Source of the DNA: Saccharospirillum sp040881935
GTDB lineage: Bacteria; Pseudomonadota; Gammaproteobacteria; Pseudomonadales; Natronospirillaceae
Assembly (NCBI RefSeq): GCF_040881935.1
Contig: NZ_JBBECH010000038.1
Coordinates: forward strand, 49,221-113,220
Direction: 5' to 3'
Length of the DNA stretch: 64,000 nt
The position numbers and the translations under genes were made by a program. The notes beneath the pieces were generated by a model. That model was given only the letters and a program-made list of their open reading frames with translations, was not told the DNA's origin and made no database searches. Shown piece after piece: positions 33,068 through 42,715 of the stretch. Within the stretch, counting starts at the first letter, position 1. Every line of letters begins with the position of its first letter.

Positions 33068-33991
33068 TCACTGAACATCCTCGAGGGTCGCCAGTGACGG
33101 AAACGCGCCAGCCCGGCCAACAGACCAGGCACCGCACTTGACGGCCAGTGCCAGTGCCGCCTCCCAGTCTGGTGTCTCGTTCTGACACAGGCTGAACAGA
33201 ATGGCACCGGAAAACGCATCACCAGCGCCGGTAGTGTCCACCACGTTGACGCTGGGCACCGGCACTTCGACGCGCGCCACCGGGGTTATCAGGGTGGCCG
33301 GGGCCGCGCCATCGGTAATAAAAATGGCTTTGGCTTCGTGCGCAAATGCCCAGCTCACCAACTCAGCCTCCGCATCGCCATCCCACAGCTCAACCAATTC
33401 CTCCCGGCTGACCTTGATTACATCGGCACGTTTGAGCATCGACTGTATAGGCTCTCGGAAATTGGTCTGATCGGGCCATAAATTCTTGCGCAGGTTCACA
33501 TCGAAGCTGATCAGGTTGCCCGCCGCCCGGCACCGGTCGATAAAACCGATGTGCACCCGCCTTATGCCAAGCTCAGTCAGCGTATTGGAACACACGTGCA
33601 TGATACCCGGCGCAAACTCATTGGGGCTGGGTAACTTGTGGGCCGCCAGCATGACATCGGCGGTCCCCTGCCGGTAAAACTGGAAACTGCGCTCCCCACG
33701 GTCGTCCAGGGTAACCATAGCCAGGGGTGTAGGGGCATCCGTCGAACGCAAATAGCGAGTGTCGACGCCGTAATGATTCAGCGCCGTCTTCAAAAACTGC
33801 CCAAAACTGTCCCGGCCAACCTGGCCGATAAACAGAGCCCGAGCTCCCAGCCGCGCCGCTGCAACAGCCGCGTTCGCGGGCGCACCGCCAGGGTAAAACA
33901 CAGCCTGGGGCATAGACAGACCCTGCTCGGTCACCGACCCGTTTTGCAGCGCATCAACCAAGACCTCACCAAAAGCATAAACCGGTTTCAT
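33068..33991 (-). CDS. PfkB-family sugar kinase, fructokinase-like
   Basis: 307 residues. The N-terminal PGGAPANAAVAAARLG and C-terminal DTTGAGDAF (252-260, catalytic Asp258) are the two PfkB signatures. The start FGEVLVDAL resembles fructokinases. No transporter or regulator is adjacent, so the sugar is a guess. Confidence 0.88.
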   Translation of the reverse strand: MKPVYAFGEVLVDALQNGSVTEQGLSMPQAVFYPGGAPANAAVAAARLGARALFIGQVGRDSFGQFLKTALNHYGVDTRYLRSTDAPTPLAMVTLDDRGERSFQFYRQGTADVMLAAHKLPSPNEFAPGIMHVCSNTLTELGIRRVHIGFIDRCRAAGNLISFDVNLRKNLWPDQTNFREPIQSMLKRADVIKVSREELVELWDGDAEAELVSWAFAHEAKAIFITDGAAPATLITPVARVEVPVPSVNVVDTTGAGDAFSGAILFSLCQNETPDWEAALALAVKCGAWSVGRAGAFPSLATLEDVQ

Positions 33992-34280
33992 GACCTCTTC
34001 ACTCGCTTGGGCTGTTATTCAAAGCCTGAAGTGTGTCACTTCCGATACGGGCTGTCACGGCTGCGACGTTATGCAAGCGCAGCGAACAGGCAAGAAATAT
34101 AACCAGCCTGGCGAACCTCCTAAAGAGTTTGACCCTAAACCGAGGTAAACTGGAGAATCAGCTTGCAGAGAGAATTCAAGTGGCACAGGTAAGGCTATAA
34201 TCATGCTCTGAAAGAACAATGAACTGATATCGGTAAAGGGTAACTGGCAAGCCGGGATCGATAGGGAAAGGGTGCTTGAG

Positions 34281-34356
34281 TGGTATCCCGTAGGGGACTC
34301 GAACCCCTGTTACCGCCGTGAAAGGGCGGTGTCCTAGGCCACTAGACGAACGGGAC
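34281..34356 (-). tRNA. tRNA-Glu (TTC)
   Basis: 76 nt with encoded CCA. GTCCCGT pairs with ACGGGAT (a G-T pair at 1:72), the anticodon loop is CTTTCAC and the T arm is CAGGG-GTTCGAG-TCCCCTA. The neighbouring 33992-34280 gap holds no gene I can support. Confidence 0.95.
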
Positions 34357-34374
34357 ACGTCAAAAGCGGGAGGA

Positions 34375-34403
34375 ACTCTAAGGTTGAGACTTAATAGTGT
34401 CAA
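34375..34403 (-). promoter_or_regulatory. Promoter of tRNA-Glu
   Basis: On the minus strand TTGACA (34398-34403) and TAGAGT (34375-34380) are spaced 17 bp, and the tRNA begins 18 bp after the -10. The -35 is a perfect match. Confidence 0.75.
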
Positions 34404-34535
34404 GCAAATCTTTGTTTTTATACGTTTTTTTAGATTACACTGCTGACTATTGGTCCAAGTTCAGCCGCTTTTTCAAACGCAATTACGACAGTGGTCAGGC
34501 TGAGCGGCTGGCACCCGATATGGAAGGCCTTATTG

Positions 34536-36287
34536 ATGACCAGAACAGCTGGAAGAAAAAGAATATCTACGACTGAAGCGCCGACGGTTCTTCTTGCTGA
34601 ACGCATCCTGGCTGGCTTTGACCAGCACTACCAGATCTTTCGTTCCTATTGCCAACGCGCCCACCAGGGGTTTCTGAATGCTCAGTGGCTGGAACTGCAG
34701 GCCATTCACCGCGATCGGGTCGATCTATATGATGCCCAGGTCGACTTGTGTGTCCAGTCGCTGCGCGAATGTGAAGGTGGCCTTAGCCCGGTGAACTGGC
34801 AAGGCGTCAAACAGCTACTCAGCGAACAATTGCGGCATCACCCCCAGCCCGACCTGGCAGAAACCTTCTTCAATTCCGTCTTTTGTCGTCTGTTCGACCG
34901 GCGCTACTACAACAATGAATACATCTTTGTAGAGTCCGACGCGCTCTGGCGTCACTACGAAACCGATGAGAATCTGGTACGCCGTTATACGGTTGTTGGC
35001 AATCTCGAAGCGACGATCCTGCAATTACTGAAGGATATGGACATTGGCCTGCCGTTTGAAAACGCCCACCGGGATGTGCGCCATCTGATACACCGTTTTC
35101 GTGAACAGGAACCGGAACTGGCTAAAACCGCCACAACCTACAGTATTGATCTGATCACCACGCCATTTTTTCGTAATAAGGCCTGTTATCTGATCGGTCG
35201 CCTGAACCTGGCCAATCGTACTCTGCCGTTTATCGTGCCGATACTGAACAACGAAGATGGGTATCTCTACGCCGATACCCTGCTGCTGGACAGCAACGCC
35301 ATGGCCATTGTCTTTGGTTTTGCGCGGGCCTATTTTTTTGTGGATACCGGCAGCCCGATGGCCATAGTGAACTTTCTGCGCAAGCTAATGCCCACCAAGA
35401 CCCGGGCCGAACTGTATTCCTCAATAGGGTTACACAAGCAGGGCAAAACCCAGTTCTACCGTGAACTGCTGCAGCACATGGCCGTCAGCGACGACCTGTT
35501 CCAGGTCGCACCGGGTATCAAAGGCATGGTAATGACGGTATTTACACTACCCTCTTACCCTTACGTATTCAAAATTATCAAAGACAAATTTGCACCCCAG
35601 AAAGACATGACGCGCCAGCATGTCAAGAACCAGTATCATCGTGTCAAACAGCACGACCGGGTTGGCCGAATGGCCGATACCTGGGAGTTCTCCAAGGTCG
35701 CCCTGCCCCTTAACCGCGTATCGCAAGAACTGCGGCAAGAGCTGGCCCGGGTGGCCGAATCCAGCATTCGAATTGAAAACGATCAGCTAGTAATCACCCA
35801 CTGCTACATCGAGCGGCGCATGATTCCGCTGAACCTGTACCTGGAAGACCCGACGCGCGAAGGACAACAGGAGGCAGTTCTAAAAGAATACGGCCAGGCT
35901 ATTCGCGAACTGGCCGCCGCTAATATATTTCCCGGTGATATGTTATTGAAAAACTTTGGGGTGACGCGTCACGGTCGGGTTATCTTCTACGATTACGATG
36001 AAATCGACTGGGTCACCAACTGCAATTTCCGCCGTATTCCGCCGCCACGTTACCCTGAAGACGAACTGGCCAGTGAGCCCTGGTACAGCGTGGCACCCAA
36101 CGACATCTTCCCGGAGGAGTTCGCCACTTTCCTGTTCAATGAGGCCCGGCTGGAGCGCTACTTTGTGGCCTATCATGCCGCTCTGCTGGATGCAGACTAC
36201 TGGCGTGGTGTGCAGGATGAATTGAATGCGGGCGTGGTCGCGGATATTTTCCCCTACCCCGACCACATTCGTCTGAATCGGCCCTGA
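34536..36287 (+). CDS. aceK: Isocitrate dehydrogenase kinase/phosphatase
   Basis: 583 residues, close to E. coli AceK (578). It switches isocitrate dehydrogenase on and off and thereby directs carbon to the glyoxylate shunt. Family segments are PGIKGMVMTVFTLPSYPYVF, FKIIKDKFAPQKDMTR and the DYDEIDWVTNCNFR region of the kinase core. I chose ATG 34536 by family length; the frame is open to 34491. It stands alone here, without aceA or aceB. Confidence 0.93.
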   Translation: MTRTAGRKRISTTEAPTVLLAERILAGFDQHYQIFRSYCQRAHQGFLNAQWLELQAIHRDRVDLYDAQVDLCVQSLRECEGGLSPVNWQGVKQLLSEQLRHHPQPDLAETFFNSVFCRLFDRRYYNNEYIFVESDALWRHYETDENLVRRYTVVGNLEATILQLLKDMDIGLPFENAHRDVRHLIHRFREQEPELAKTATTYSIDLITTPFFRNKACYLIGRLNLANRTLPFIVPILNNEDGYLYADTLLLDSNAMAIVFGFARAYFFVDTGSPMAIVNFLRKLMPTKTRAELYSSIGLHKQGKTQFYRELLQHMAVSDDLFQVAPGIKGMVMTVFTLPSYPYVFKIIKDKFAPQKDMTRQHVKNQYHRVKQHDRVGRMADTWEFSKVALPLNRVSQELRQELARVAESSIRIENDQLVITHCYIERRMIPLNLYLEDPTREGQQEAVLKEYGQAIRELAAANIFPGDMLLKNFGVTRHGRVIFYDYDEIDWVTNCNFRRIPPPRYPEDELASEPWYSVAPNDIFPEEFATFLFNEARLERYFVAYHAALLDADYWRGVQDELNAGVVADIFPYPDHIRLNRP

Positions 36288-36296
36288 TCTGCGGCC

Positions 36297-36797
36297 TCAG
36301 TTCTGCTCGTTTCTTGGCTGAGGCATCAGGCGCCCAGCCATCTGCAATGACAAGGTTCCCGACTGTTCAGTGCTGATCACATAACGACCACAGGCCACTC
36401 CGCCCGATGACTGACACTCACCCAAGCCTTCGATAGATGCCGCTGGCGTCAGCTCCAGAATGCGGCGGTCTTCGGTCACACAGATCATTTTACCTGCTTC
36501 CAGACCCGCCTGATCCGCCCCGAGCGTTACCCTGACCGACATCAGACAATGGCGCGGCAATGCCTCACTCAGTGCCCCATTAGGGCTACCGTCGTCTTGC
36601 GGCTGAACCGTGACCGTACCGGATTCCGTCAGGGTCTGATCCATTAGCGGTACCAGGCTGATCCGCGCTTGTGGCGACAAGGTAATGGCAGCCTGTCCTG
36701 ACGCGTCCATTTCCGCCATCGCGCTGCCCGCCACTACCGACATCAACACAGCGACAGACCATCCAAACGACTTTCTAAAAGGAGCTCTCATCTTCAT
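36297..36797 (-). CDS. Secreted four-cysteine protein of unknown function
   Basis: 166 residues. A Sec signal (VAVLMSVVAGSAMA, cleavage near residue 28) leads to a soluble domain with Cys84, Cys106, Cys128 and Cys136, an even number that suggests two disulfides in the periplasm. The end is a short basic/polar tail. I recognise no family. It converges on aceK with a 9-bp gap. Confidence 0.7.
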   Translation of the reverse strand: MKMRAPFRKSFGWSVAVLMSVVAGSAMAEMDASGQAAITLSPQARISLVPLMDQTLTESGTVTVQPQDDGSPNGALSEALPRHCLMSVRVTLGADQAGLEAGKMICVTEDRRILELTPAASIEGLGECQSSGGVACGRYVISTEQSGTLSLQMAGRLMPQPRNEQN

Positions 36798-36897
36798 CCT
36801 AAAGTCCGTAAACCGATAATAAACCCGGCCAGTTTACCAGAATCAAAAGCATCAGACAGACCACATATCTTGCCAACGCGAAAAGATTCGGTACACA

Positions 36898-37068
36898 ATG
36901 AAACCCACCCTTCCAGGATGGCGGTGGCCGATGTACAAAAAACTGTTGCTCTTTCTGACGATTATCGTCGCGCCAGTGGCCGCTTTGGTTTATTACGACC
37001 GGAATCGGGCCAACCCTTGGGGGTCAGTGGTTTTCTTTGGCTCACTCGGCCTGATCACCGGAGTCTGA
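36898..37068 (+). CDS. Small membrane protein, 56 residues
   Basis: Begins MKPTLPGWRWPMYKKLLLFL and has two hydrophobic stretches: LLLFLTIIVAPVAALVYY and WGSVVFFGSLGLITGV, separated by a charged DRNRANP turn. Start ATG 36898 lacks a clear ribosome site; ATG 36931 (45 residues) is preceded by AGGATGGCGG. It was too short for routine listing. Function unknown; the hydrophobic pattern and stop placement support a real gene. Confidence 0.5.
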   Translation: MKPTLPGWRWPMYKKLLLFLTIIVAPVAALVYYDRNRANPWGSVVFFGSLGLITGV

Positions 37069-37242
37069 CGCAAGCGCGACGAGAAAAAATTTAGCCAGAA
37101 ACTACCAGCAAATGAAGGCGCTTTTGCCTACACTCAACCTGAGCGGGCTACAGCACCACATGCATCCGTCAGTTGCCTCCGGGCGCAGGGGCGGGCAAGA
37201 GCGCACCATTACAACAACAATACAGACTAAAAGGGATACATT

Positions 37243-38478
37243 ATGTCCGGCATACTCTCGATGATTCTGGCCGGTGGTGAGGGCACACGCCTGGCGCCAC
37301 TCACTTCGGTTCGAGCAAAACCGGCCGTACCGTTTGGCGGCAACTATCGCATCATAGACTTCGTATTGAACAACTTTGTTAACTCGGACCTGTTACAGAT
37401 TTTCGTTCTGACCCAGTTCAAGTCCCACTCACTGATGAAACACATGAGTCGGCGCTGGCGTGTCACCGGCCTGACCAACCGTTTCATTGACCCCATCCCG
37501 GCCCAAATGCAAATGGGCAAACACTGGTACCAGGGCACAGCGGATGCCATCTACCAGAACATAGAGCTGATCGAGGGCATGGATCCCGAAGTGGTCTGCG
37601 TCTTTGGTGGCGATCACATCTACAAGATGGACGTCCGCCAGATGGTGGAGTTCCACCGCGGTTTTGACGATGCCAAGCTGACCGTCGCCGCGATTCCCGT
37701 GCACGTCAGCCAGGCGGACCAGTTCGGCATCATCGAAATTGACGAAAACAACAAGATGATCGGTTTCCAGGAAAAGCCAAAAAAAGACCCCAAAACCATC
37801 CCGGGTCGCCCGGATTATGTGCTGGCCAGCATGGGCAACTACGTCTTCGACGCGCCCACCATGGTTCAGTGCCTGAAAGAAGATGCTGAAAGCAGCGATT
37901 CGGTGCACGATTTCGGTCACAACATCATTCCGGATCTGTACAAAGCCGGGGTGGTCTATGTCTACGACTTTTCCACCAACGTGATTCGCGGCGAACTGGA
38001 ACATACCAGCGGCTACTGGCGCGATGTAGGCACACTCGATTCGCTGTACGAAGCCAACATGGACTTACTCGCGGTAGAGCCGCCGTTTGATCTGTATAAC
38101 AGACACTGGCCACTGCGCAGCTATCACCCGGCCGTACCGCCCGCCAAGTTCGTACACGATGAGGCCAACCGCACTGGCCAGGCGATCAGCTCCATTGTCT
38201 CTGGCGGCTGTATTATTTCCGGCAGCATCGTGCATCGCAGTATTCTGGGGTACAACTGCCACGTGCACAGCCACGCTTACGTCGACAATTGCGTGATGAT
38301 GGGCAATAACGACATCGGGCGCGGCTGCCGCATCCGCCATACCATTATCGACAAGAATGTAAACATTGCCCCGGGCACCGTCATCGGCGAAGACCCCGAG
38401 CACGATCGCCAGCGTTTTCATGTGTCTCCGAACGGCATCATCACCATTCCAAAAGGAGCTCAGGTTGGCTTCGAATAA
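37243..38478 (+). CDS. glgC: Glucose-1-phosphate adenylyltransferase
   Basis: 411 residues; makes ADP-glucose for glycogen. The nucleotide loop LAGGEGTRLAPLT, KPAVPFGGNYRIIDF and the C-terminal left-handed helix repeats (CIISGSIVHRSILGYN) are clear. AAGGGA lies upstream of ATG 37243. The stop lies within the start of glgA, so both are co-translated. Branching and phosphorylase genes are not in the window. Confidence 0.96.
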   Translation: MSGILSMILAGGEGTRLAPLTSVRAKPAVPFGGNYRIIDFVLNNFVNSDLLQIFVLTQFKSHSLMKHMSRRWRVTGLTNRFIDPIPAQMQMGKHWYQGTADAIYQNIELIEGMDPEVVCVFGGDHIYKMDVRQMVEFHRGFDDAKLTVAAIPVHVSQADQFGIIEIDENNKMIGFQEKPKKDPKTIPGRPDYVLASMGNYVFDAPTMVQCLKEDAESSDSVHDFGHNIIPDLYKAGVVYVYDFSTNVIRGELEHTSGYWRDVGTLDSLYEANMDLLAVEPPFDLYNRHWPLRSYHPAVPPAKFVHDEANRTGQAISSIVSGGCIISGSIVHRSILGYNCHVHSHAYVDNCVMMGNNDIGRGCRIRHTIIDKNVNIAPGTVIGEDPEHDRQRFHVSPNGIITIPKGAQVGFE

Positions 38479-39949
38479 ATCCCCCTTGAAAGTTCTGGTC
38501 ATTGCTTCTGAAGTCGAGGGGCTGGTAAAAACCGGCGGGCTGGCCGATGTCGCCCGCGCCCTGCCGGCCGAACTGGTTCGTCTCGGACACGATGTCCGGC
38601 TGGTGACACCGGCCTATGCCAAAACCCGGGCGGTTTGGTCACAATGGCCGCACCAGAGTCTGTGCGTGCATTTGAACGCTTTCGAGGAAACCTGGCTAGC
38701 CACCCGTACCGGCGAGCACCAGGGCATCCCGACGGTGCAAATTGAGCACAGCGACAGTTTCGATCGCCCTGGCATTTACGATAACGGTAGTACCCCCTAT
38801 GAAGACAATGCGCGTCGATTTGCGTTGCTCAGCAAGGGGGCGTTGCAGTGGTGCCGGGATAACAACTGGCAGCCCGACATCGTACACGCGAACGACTGGC
38901 AAGCCGCGCTCGCAAGTTTTTACCTGGCCGAGCACTTCCGCTACGAACCCTTTTTTGCTCACAGCCGCAGTGTACTGACACTGCACAACGCAGCCTACCA
39001 GGGCCAATGCAGTTCGGGTTGGTTGCCCAGCCTGGGGATAAACGAGCAGTTCTTCCACCCTGGTGCCTTTGAAGACCACGGCCAAATCAACCTGCTCAAG
39101 GGCGGCATTCGCTTTGCCGATGCCATTAATGCAGTCAGCCCCGGCTACGCCAGTGAATTGCTCAGCGACCTGGGCAGTCATGGTCTGGGTCCGATCTTCC
39201 GTGAACGAGCCGATGCCCTGAGCGGCATCCTGAACGGTTGCGACTACGGCCAGTGGTCACCGGAAACCGATCCGGACATCCCGGCTCACTTCAAACAACC
39301 GGACGATGGCGGTAAAGCTCGCTGCAAAGCCGCGTTGAAGCAGGAATTGGGGTTAGCGGACGGTGATGCACCGTTACTGGTTTCAATCAGTCGGCTGGCA
39401 GACCAGAAAGGTTTTAACCTGTTGATTCCGGCACTGTGGGAGACGCTGCGAAATACCGATGCCCAGGTGGCACTACTCGGCTCCGGTGATGTGAATCTGG
39501 CGGCGCAACTACACCGACTGGCGCGCGAGTACCCGACGCGGGTCGCCTTTGTCGAAGGCTACGACAACGCCCTTGCTCACCGGCTCGAAGCCGGAGGCGA
39601 TGCCTTCCTGATGCCGTCGATCTTTGAGCCCTGCGGCCTGAATCAGATCTACAGCCTGCGTTACGCCACTCTGCCACTGGTACGGGCGGTGGGCGGCCTG
39701 AAAGACACGGTGACCCCCTTGCACCCTGACACCAGCAATGCGGACAGTGCCACCGGCTTCATGTTCGTCGACCCCACGCCCGAGGCGCTCATCGATGAAC
39801 TCAGATCCCTGATTCGGGTTTACCATGACCAGCCGGACGTCTGGCTGGGCATGCAGAAAACAGCGATGAAGCAACGCTTTGAATGGAAAACCGCCGCCCG
39901 GGACTACGTCGCGCTGTATCGTAAACTGCTTAAAGTGCCACGACGCTAA
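38465..39949 (+). CDS. glgA: Glycogen synthase (ADP-glucose type)
   Basis: 494 residues, GT5 family. The N-terminal VIASEVEGLVKTGGLADV contains the ADP-glucose-binding KTGGL at 22-26; the C-terminal part has SIFEPCGLNQ. The start that fits is TTG 38465: AAGGAG lies at 38453-38458 with a 6-bp gap, and it gives the standard N-terminus. It overlaps the glgC stop by 14 bp. The ATG at 38366 would be deep inside glgC. Confidence 0.93.
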   Translation: MASNKSPLKVLVIASEVEGLVKTGGLADVARALPAELVRLGHDVRLVTPAYAKTRAVWSQWPHQSLCVHLNAFEETWLATRTGEHQGIPTVQIEHSDSFDRPGIYDNGSTPYEDNARRFALLSKGALQWCRDNNWQPDIVHANDWQAALASFYLAEHFRYEPFFAHSRSVLTLHNAAYQGQCSSGWLPSLGINEQFFHPGAFEDHGQINLLKGGIRFADAINAVSPGYASELLSDLGSHGLGPIFRERADALSGILNGCDYGQWSPETDPDIPAHFKQPDDGGKARCKAALKQELGLADGDAPLLVSISRLADQKGFNLLIPALWETLRNTDAQVALLGSGDVNLAAQLHRLAREYPTRVAFVEGYDNALAHRLEAGGDAFLMPSIFEPCGLNQIYSLRYATLPLVRAVGGLKDTVTPLHPDTSNADSATGFMFVDPTPEALIDELRSLIRVYHDQPDVWLGMQKTAMKQRFEWKTAARDYVALYRKLLKVPRR

Positions 39950-39996
39950 AGTTACGGCAGAGTCACGACAGGGAGTAACGACCTGGGTTCAGAACG

Positions 39997-41172
39997 TTAC
40001 CCCTGGCTGCGAATGGGCTTGAAGCCAAAATAAGCCAGCAGAGTCGCCACCAGCGCCATAGCGGAAGCAAACCAGAACACCACCCCGGTGCCCTGCCACA
40101 GCCAGCCAGCAATCAGGTTGCCGCAAATCAACCCGACGCCCATGCCGGTCGAAACGTACAAGCCCTGGCCAAAGCCCTGCCGACTGGGCGGAAACAGACG
40201 CCCGACGCGATGAATGGCTACCGAATGCACCACGCCGAAGGTCAGCGCGTGCATGGCTTGTATCACGATTGCCAATGTAAAACTCTGCTCAAGATTGGCC
40301 AGCAACACCCAGCGCAATGCGGTAATACCGAGAGCGAAGACAATGAGGTATCGCTCACTGAACCGTTGAAACCAGCTGGCAATATACAAAAACACCACGA
40401 TCTCACAGATCGAGCCGAAACTGATTAGAAAACCGATGGTCGTGGCGCTAAACCCCCGATCTTTCATAAAAAGATCAAAGAAGGTGTTGTACGGCGCCAA
40501 ACCCAATTGCCACAGAAACACCACTGCCATCAACACCACTACCTGCGGCCAGTCAATAAAGGCATTTTCCAGCCCTTTTGTGGTCTGGCGGTCTTCCGGT
40601 CCGAGCCGGGTCTCTTGCGGAATCAGCCAGGTTGAAGCCCACATTAAACCGCAGAGAACAGCCCCGATCACCGGTAGAATGGTCACCGGATACCGATCCA
40701 GAGCTGCTCCCAGTGTCCAGACGATTACAACATAGCCAGCCGACCCCCAAAGCCGGATCTGGCCATAACGGGAGCGGTCTGCACCGAGTACGTTTAGTGC
40801 AACGCCTTCCATTTGCGGCAATACCGCTGACATAAAAACGCCAAACAGCCCGAACACAGCCAGATACCAGAAAAAATCACCGCTTTTCAGCGCCAGCAGA
40901 TAAAACACACCCATCAAAACATAGCCAATGCGGATCAGCGGCAGACGCTGACCCGTGCGGTCACTGATCAGGGTAAACAAAAAGGGCGCAAAGACATTGA
41001 CCCCGAACACCGTCGCGACAACAACGCCAATCTGCTGCGGTGTCAGACCCTGGGCGGTCAGATAACGTGCCAGATAGGGGGTAAAAACACCGAACAGCGT
41101 GAAATAAGCGGCGTACATTGGCGATAGTCGTCGCGATTTCTGAGCAAAACTCAGCGTGGTGATGTCGGTCAT
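39997..41172 (-). CDS. MFS transporter, HcaT-like
   Basis: 391 residues, twelve hydrophobic segments. MYAAYFTLFGVFTPYLARYL near the start and QLGLAPYNTFFDLFMKDRGF in the middle fit the MFS_1-like group that contains 3-phenylpropionate transporter HcaT and nucleoside-type carriers. No catabolic genes are near, so the substrate is open. Convergent with glgA. Confidence 0.82.
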   Translation of the reverse strand: MTDITTLSFAQKSRRLSPMYAAYFTLFGVFTPYLARYLTAQGLTPQQIGVVVATVFGVNVFAPFLFTLISDRTGQRLPLIRIGYVLMGVFYLLALKSGDFFWYLAVFGLFGVFMSAVLPQMEGVALNVLGADRSRYGQIRLWGSAGYVVIVWTLGAALDRYPVTILPVIGAVLCGLMWASTWLIPQETRLGPEDRQTTKGLENAFIDWPQVVVLMAVVFLWQLGLAPYNTFFDLFMKDRGFSATTIGFLISFGSICEIVVFLYIASWFQRFSERYLIVFALGITALRWVLLANLEQSFTLAIVIQAMHALTFGVVHSVAIHRVGRLFPPSRQGFGQGLYVSTGMGVGLICGNLIAGWLWQGTGVVFWFASAMALVATLLAYFGFKPIRSQG

Positions 41173-41241
41173 AAAATCCTTGTTGGGGGAAGATACTGGT
41201 TTAACAGCGGCTCAGTCAGAGGTATAGACTTTCAGAATAGA

Positions 41242-41772
41242 TCAGAATGCTGGTTTTGCAGAAGCGGCCGATTGTTTCAAAGCTTTTTGGCGAGCGCGGC
41301 GCTGGGCGAAGAAATCGGACATCAGTGCCGAGCTCTCGTCGGCGAGAACGCCACCGATCACCTCAATACGGTGATTGTAGGGCCCGTCATTCAGTAAATT
41401 CAGCTTCGATACGACCGCCCCGCTCTTGGGCTCGGCCGTCCCATACACCAAACGGGCGATGCGGCTGTGCACCAGCAAACCGGCGCACATGGTACAGGGT
41501 TCGACCGTTACATACAGGGTGGCACCCGGCAAACGGTAATTCCCAACTGCGAGACAGGCCTGGCGGATAGCCCGCATCTCCGCATGGCCGCTCGGGTCAA
41601 GCTCACCGATCGGACAATTGTACTCCGAGGCGATAACCTCTCCGTCCAGAACAACAACCGCCCCCACAGGCACTTCACCCTCGGCTGCTGCCAACCTGGC
41701 CTGTTCCAGCGCTAGCTGCATCATACCGATGTCATCTATTTTACCCGCATCGTCACCAACCAAAGCGAACAC
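41242..41772 (-). CDS. tadA: tRNA-specific adenosine deaminase
   Basis: 176 residues; makes inosine at position 34 of tRNA-Arg(ACG). Zinc ligands and catalytic Glu are in GHAEMRAI (His63, Glu65) and EPCTMCAG (Cys93, Cys96). The start is GTG 41772 with GCGGGA upstream; a later ATG pair at 41724/41721 would cut a few residues. Confidence 0.93.
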   Translation of the reverse strand: MFALVGDDAGKIDDIGMMQLALEQARLAAAEGEVPVGAVVVLDGEVIASEYNCPIGELDPSGHAEMRAIRQACLAVGNYRLPGATLYVTVEPCTMCAGLLVHSRIARLVYGTAEPKSGAVVSKLNLLNDGPYNHRIEVIGGVLADESSALMSDFFAQRRARQKALKQSAASAKPAF

Positions 41773-41935
41773 TCCCGCAAAACCAACACAAGGCTGCCCC
41801 AGGCACGGGGTCAGCCGGGATCAAGAATACCAAACTTCCATAGGATGTGTGCCATTAACAGGTTTGAAGGTGTGCAGAGTCACGCTGCACACCGTACTTG
41901 CGGATATCAGGTTAGACGATCAGTTATGAGCCGTT

Positions 41936-42250
41936 TTACTTTATTGTCATGTTGTTCTTGACCGAAACCACACCTTCGATGCTGCGGGCTATAATCACTG
42001 CCTGGTCCATAGCCTCTTGCGATTCAACAAAGCCGCTCAGCTGAACGACTCCCTTAAAGGTCTCAACGTTAACCTCAAGGGCTTTGACGTCCGGATCTTC
42101 GACCAGTGACGCTTTCACCTTGGTGGTGATCCAGGCATCGTCGATGTATTCACCGGTGCTTTCCTGAGTCGAGCTTCCCGCACACCCAATAACCGTTGTT
42201 ATCAGTAGTATTGCAAGCAGCGACGAAAAAATTGTCTTAAAGTGATTCAT
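41936..42250 (-). CDS. BON-domain lipoprotein
   Basis: 104 residues. Signal with lipobox VIGC at about residue 23, then one BON domain (about 40-104: DAWITTKVKASLVED, VQLSGFVESQEAMDQA, VVSVKNNM). BON domains bind phospholipid or envelope parts; OsmY-like proteins are induced by osmotic stress. First gene of a leftward-reading stress group. Confidence 0.88.
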   Translation of the reverse strand: MNHFKTIFSSLLAILLITTVIGCAGSSTQESTGEYIDDAWITTKVKASLVEDPDVKALEVNVETFKGVVQLSGFVESQEAMDQAVIIARSIEGVVSVKNNMTIK

Positions 42251-42299
42251 GATGGTTTTCTCCAGTTGACAGTAGTTTCAAATTCGATGCCGATATTTT

Positions 42300-42566
42300 T
42301 CAGCGTGATGAGCTGCGCTGAAAAAAACTCAGGATAGTGAGCAGTATTACCGCACCAATCAATGACACGATAAAACTCATAATGCTAATACCGTCATTAA
42401 TGGAGCCCGCCCCGAGCAGTGGTCCAATCAGCCAGCCACCGATCAATGCGCCGACAATGCCGACCACTACGTTGAGGATGATGCCCTGCTGAGCGTTTGT
42501 ACCCATGATCATGCTTGCGATCCAGCCAACAAGGCCACCCATGACGAGCCATACAATAATACTCAT
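42300..42566 (-). CDS. GlsB/YeaQ/YmgE family small membrane protein
   Basis: 88 residues with three hydrophobic segments rich in Gly (SIIVWLVMGGLVGWIASMIMG, then VVVGIVGALIGGWLIGPLLG). Members are stress-induced inner-membrane proteins. ATG 42566 is chosen for the GGAGGAAG site; the frame extends to 42617. Confidence 0.9.
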   Translation of the reverse strand: MSIIVWLVMGGLVGWIASMIMGTNAQQGIILNVVVGIVGALIGGWLIGPLLGAGSINDGISIMSFIVSLIGAVILLTILSFFQRSSSR

Positions 42567-42639
42567 GATTCTTCCTCCGTTTGATCTCGACGCAATGGGC
42601 GCCAGAGGAAGAAGCATAAGATGGGTGTTGCCATATCAC

Positions 42640-42655
42640 AGTGCGCTAGCGCACT
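42640..42655. promoter_or_regulatory. Perfect palindrome AGTGCGCTAGCGCACT
   Basis: A 16-bp palindrome located 74 bp upstream of the GlsB-like start. The same GTGCGC-TW-GCGCAC core occurs at 44165-44180 before another small stress gene. Candidate operator of a shared dimeric regulator. Confidence 0.5.
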
Positions 42656-42715
42656 CTAAAACAACGAATAATAAGCAGATTGCGAACGCTCTACCCGGCT
42701 GCTCTTCGGGTCCAT

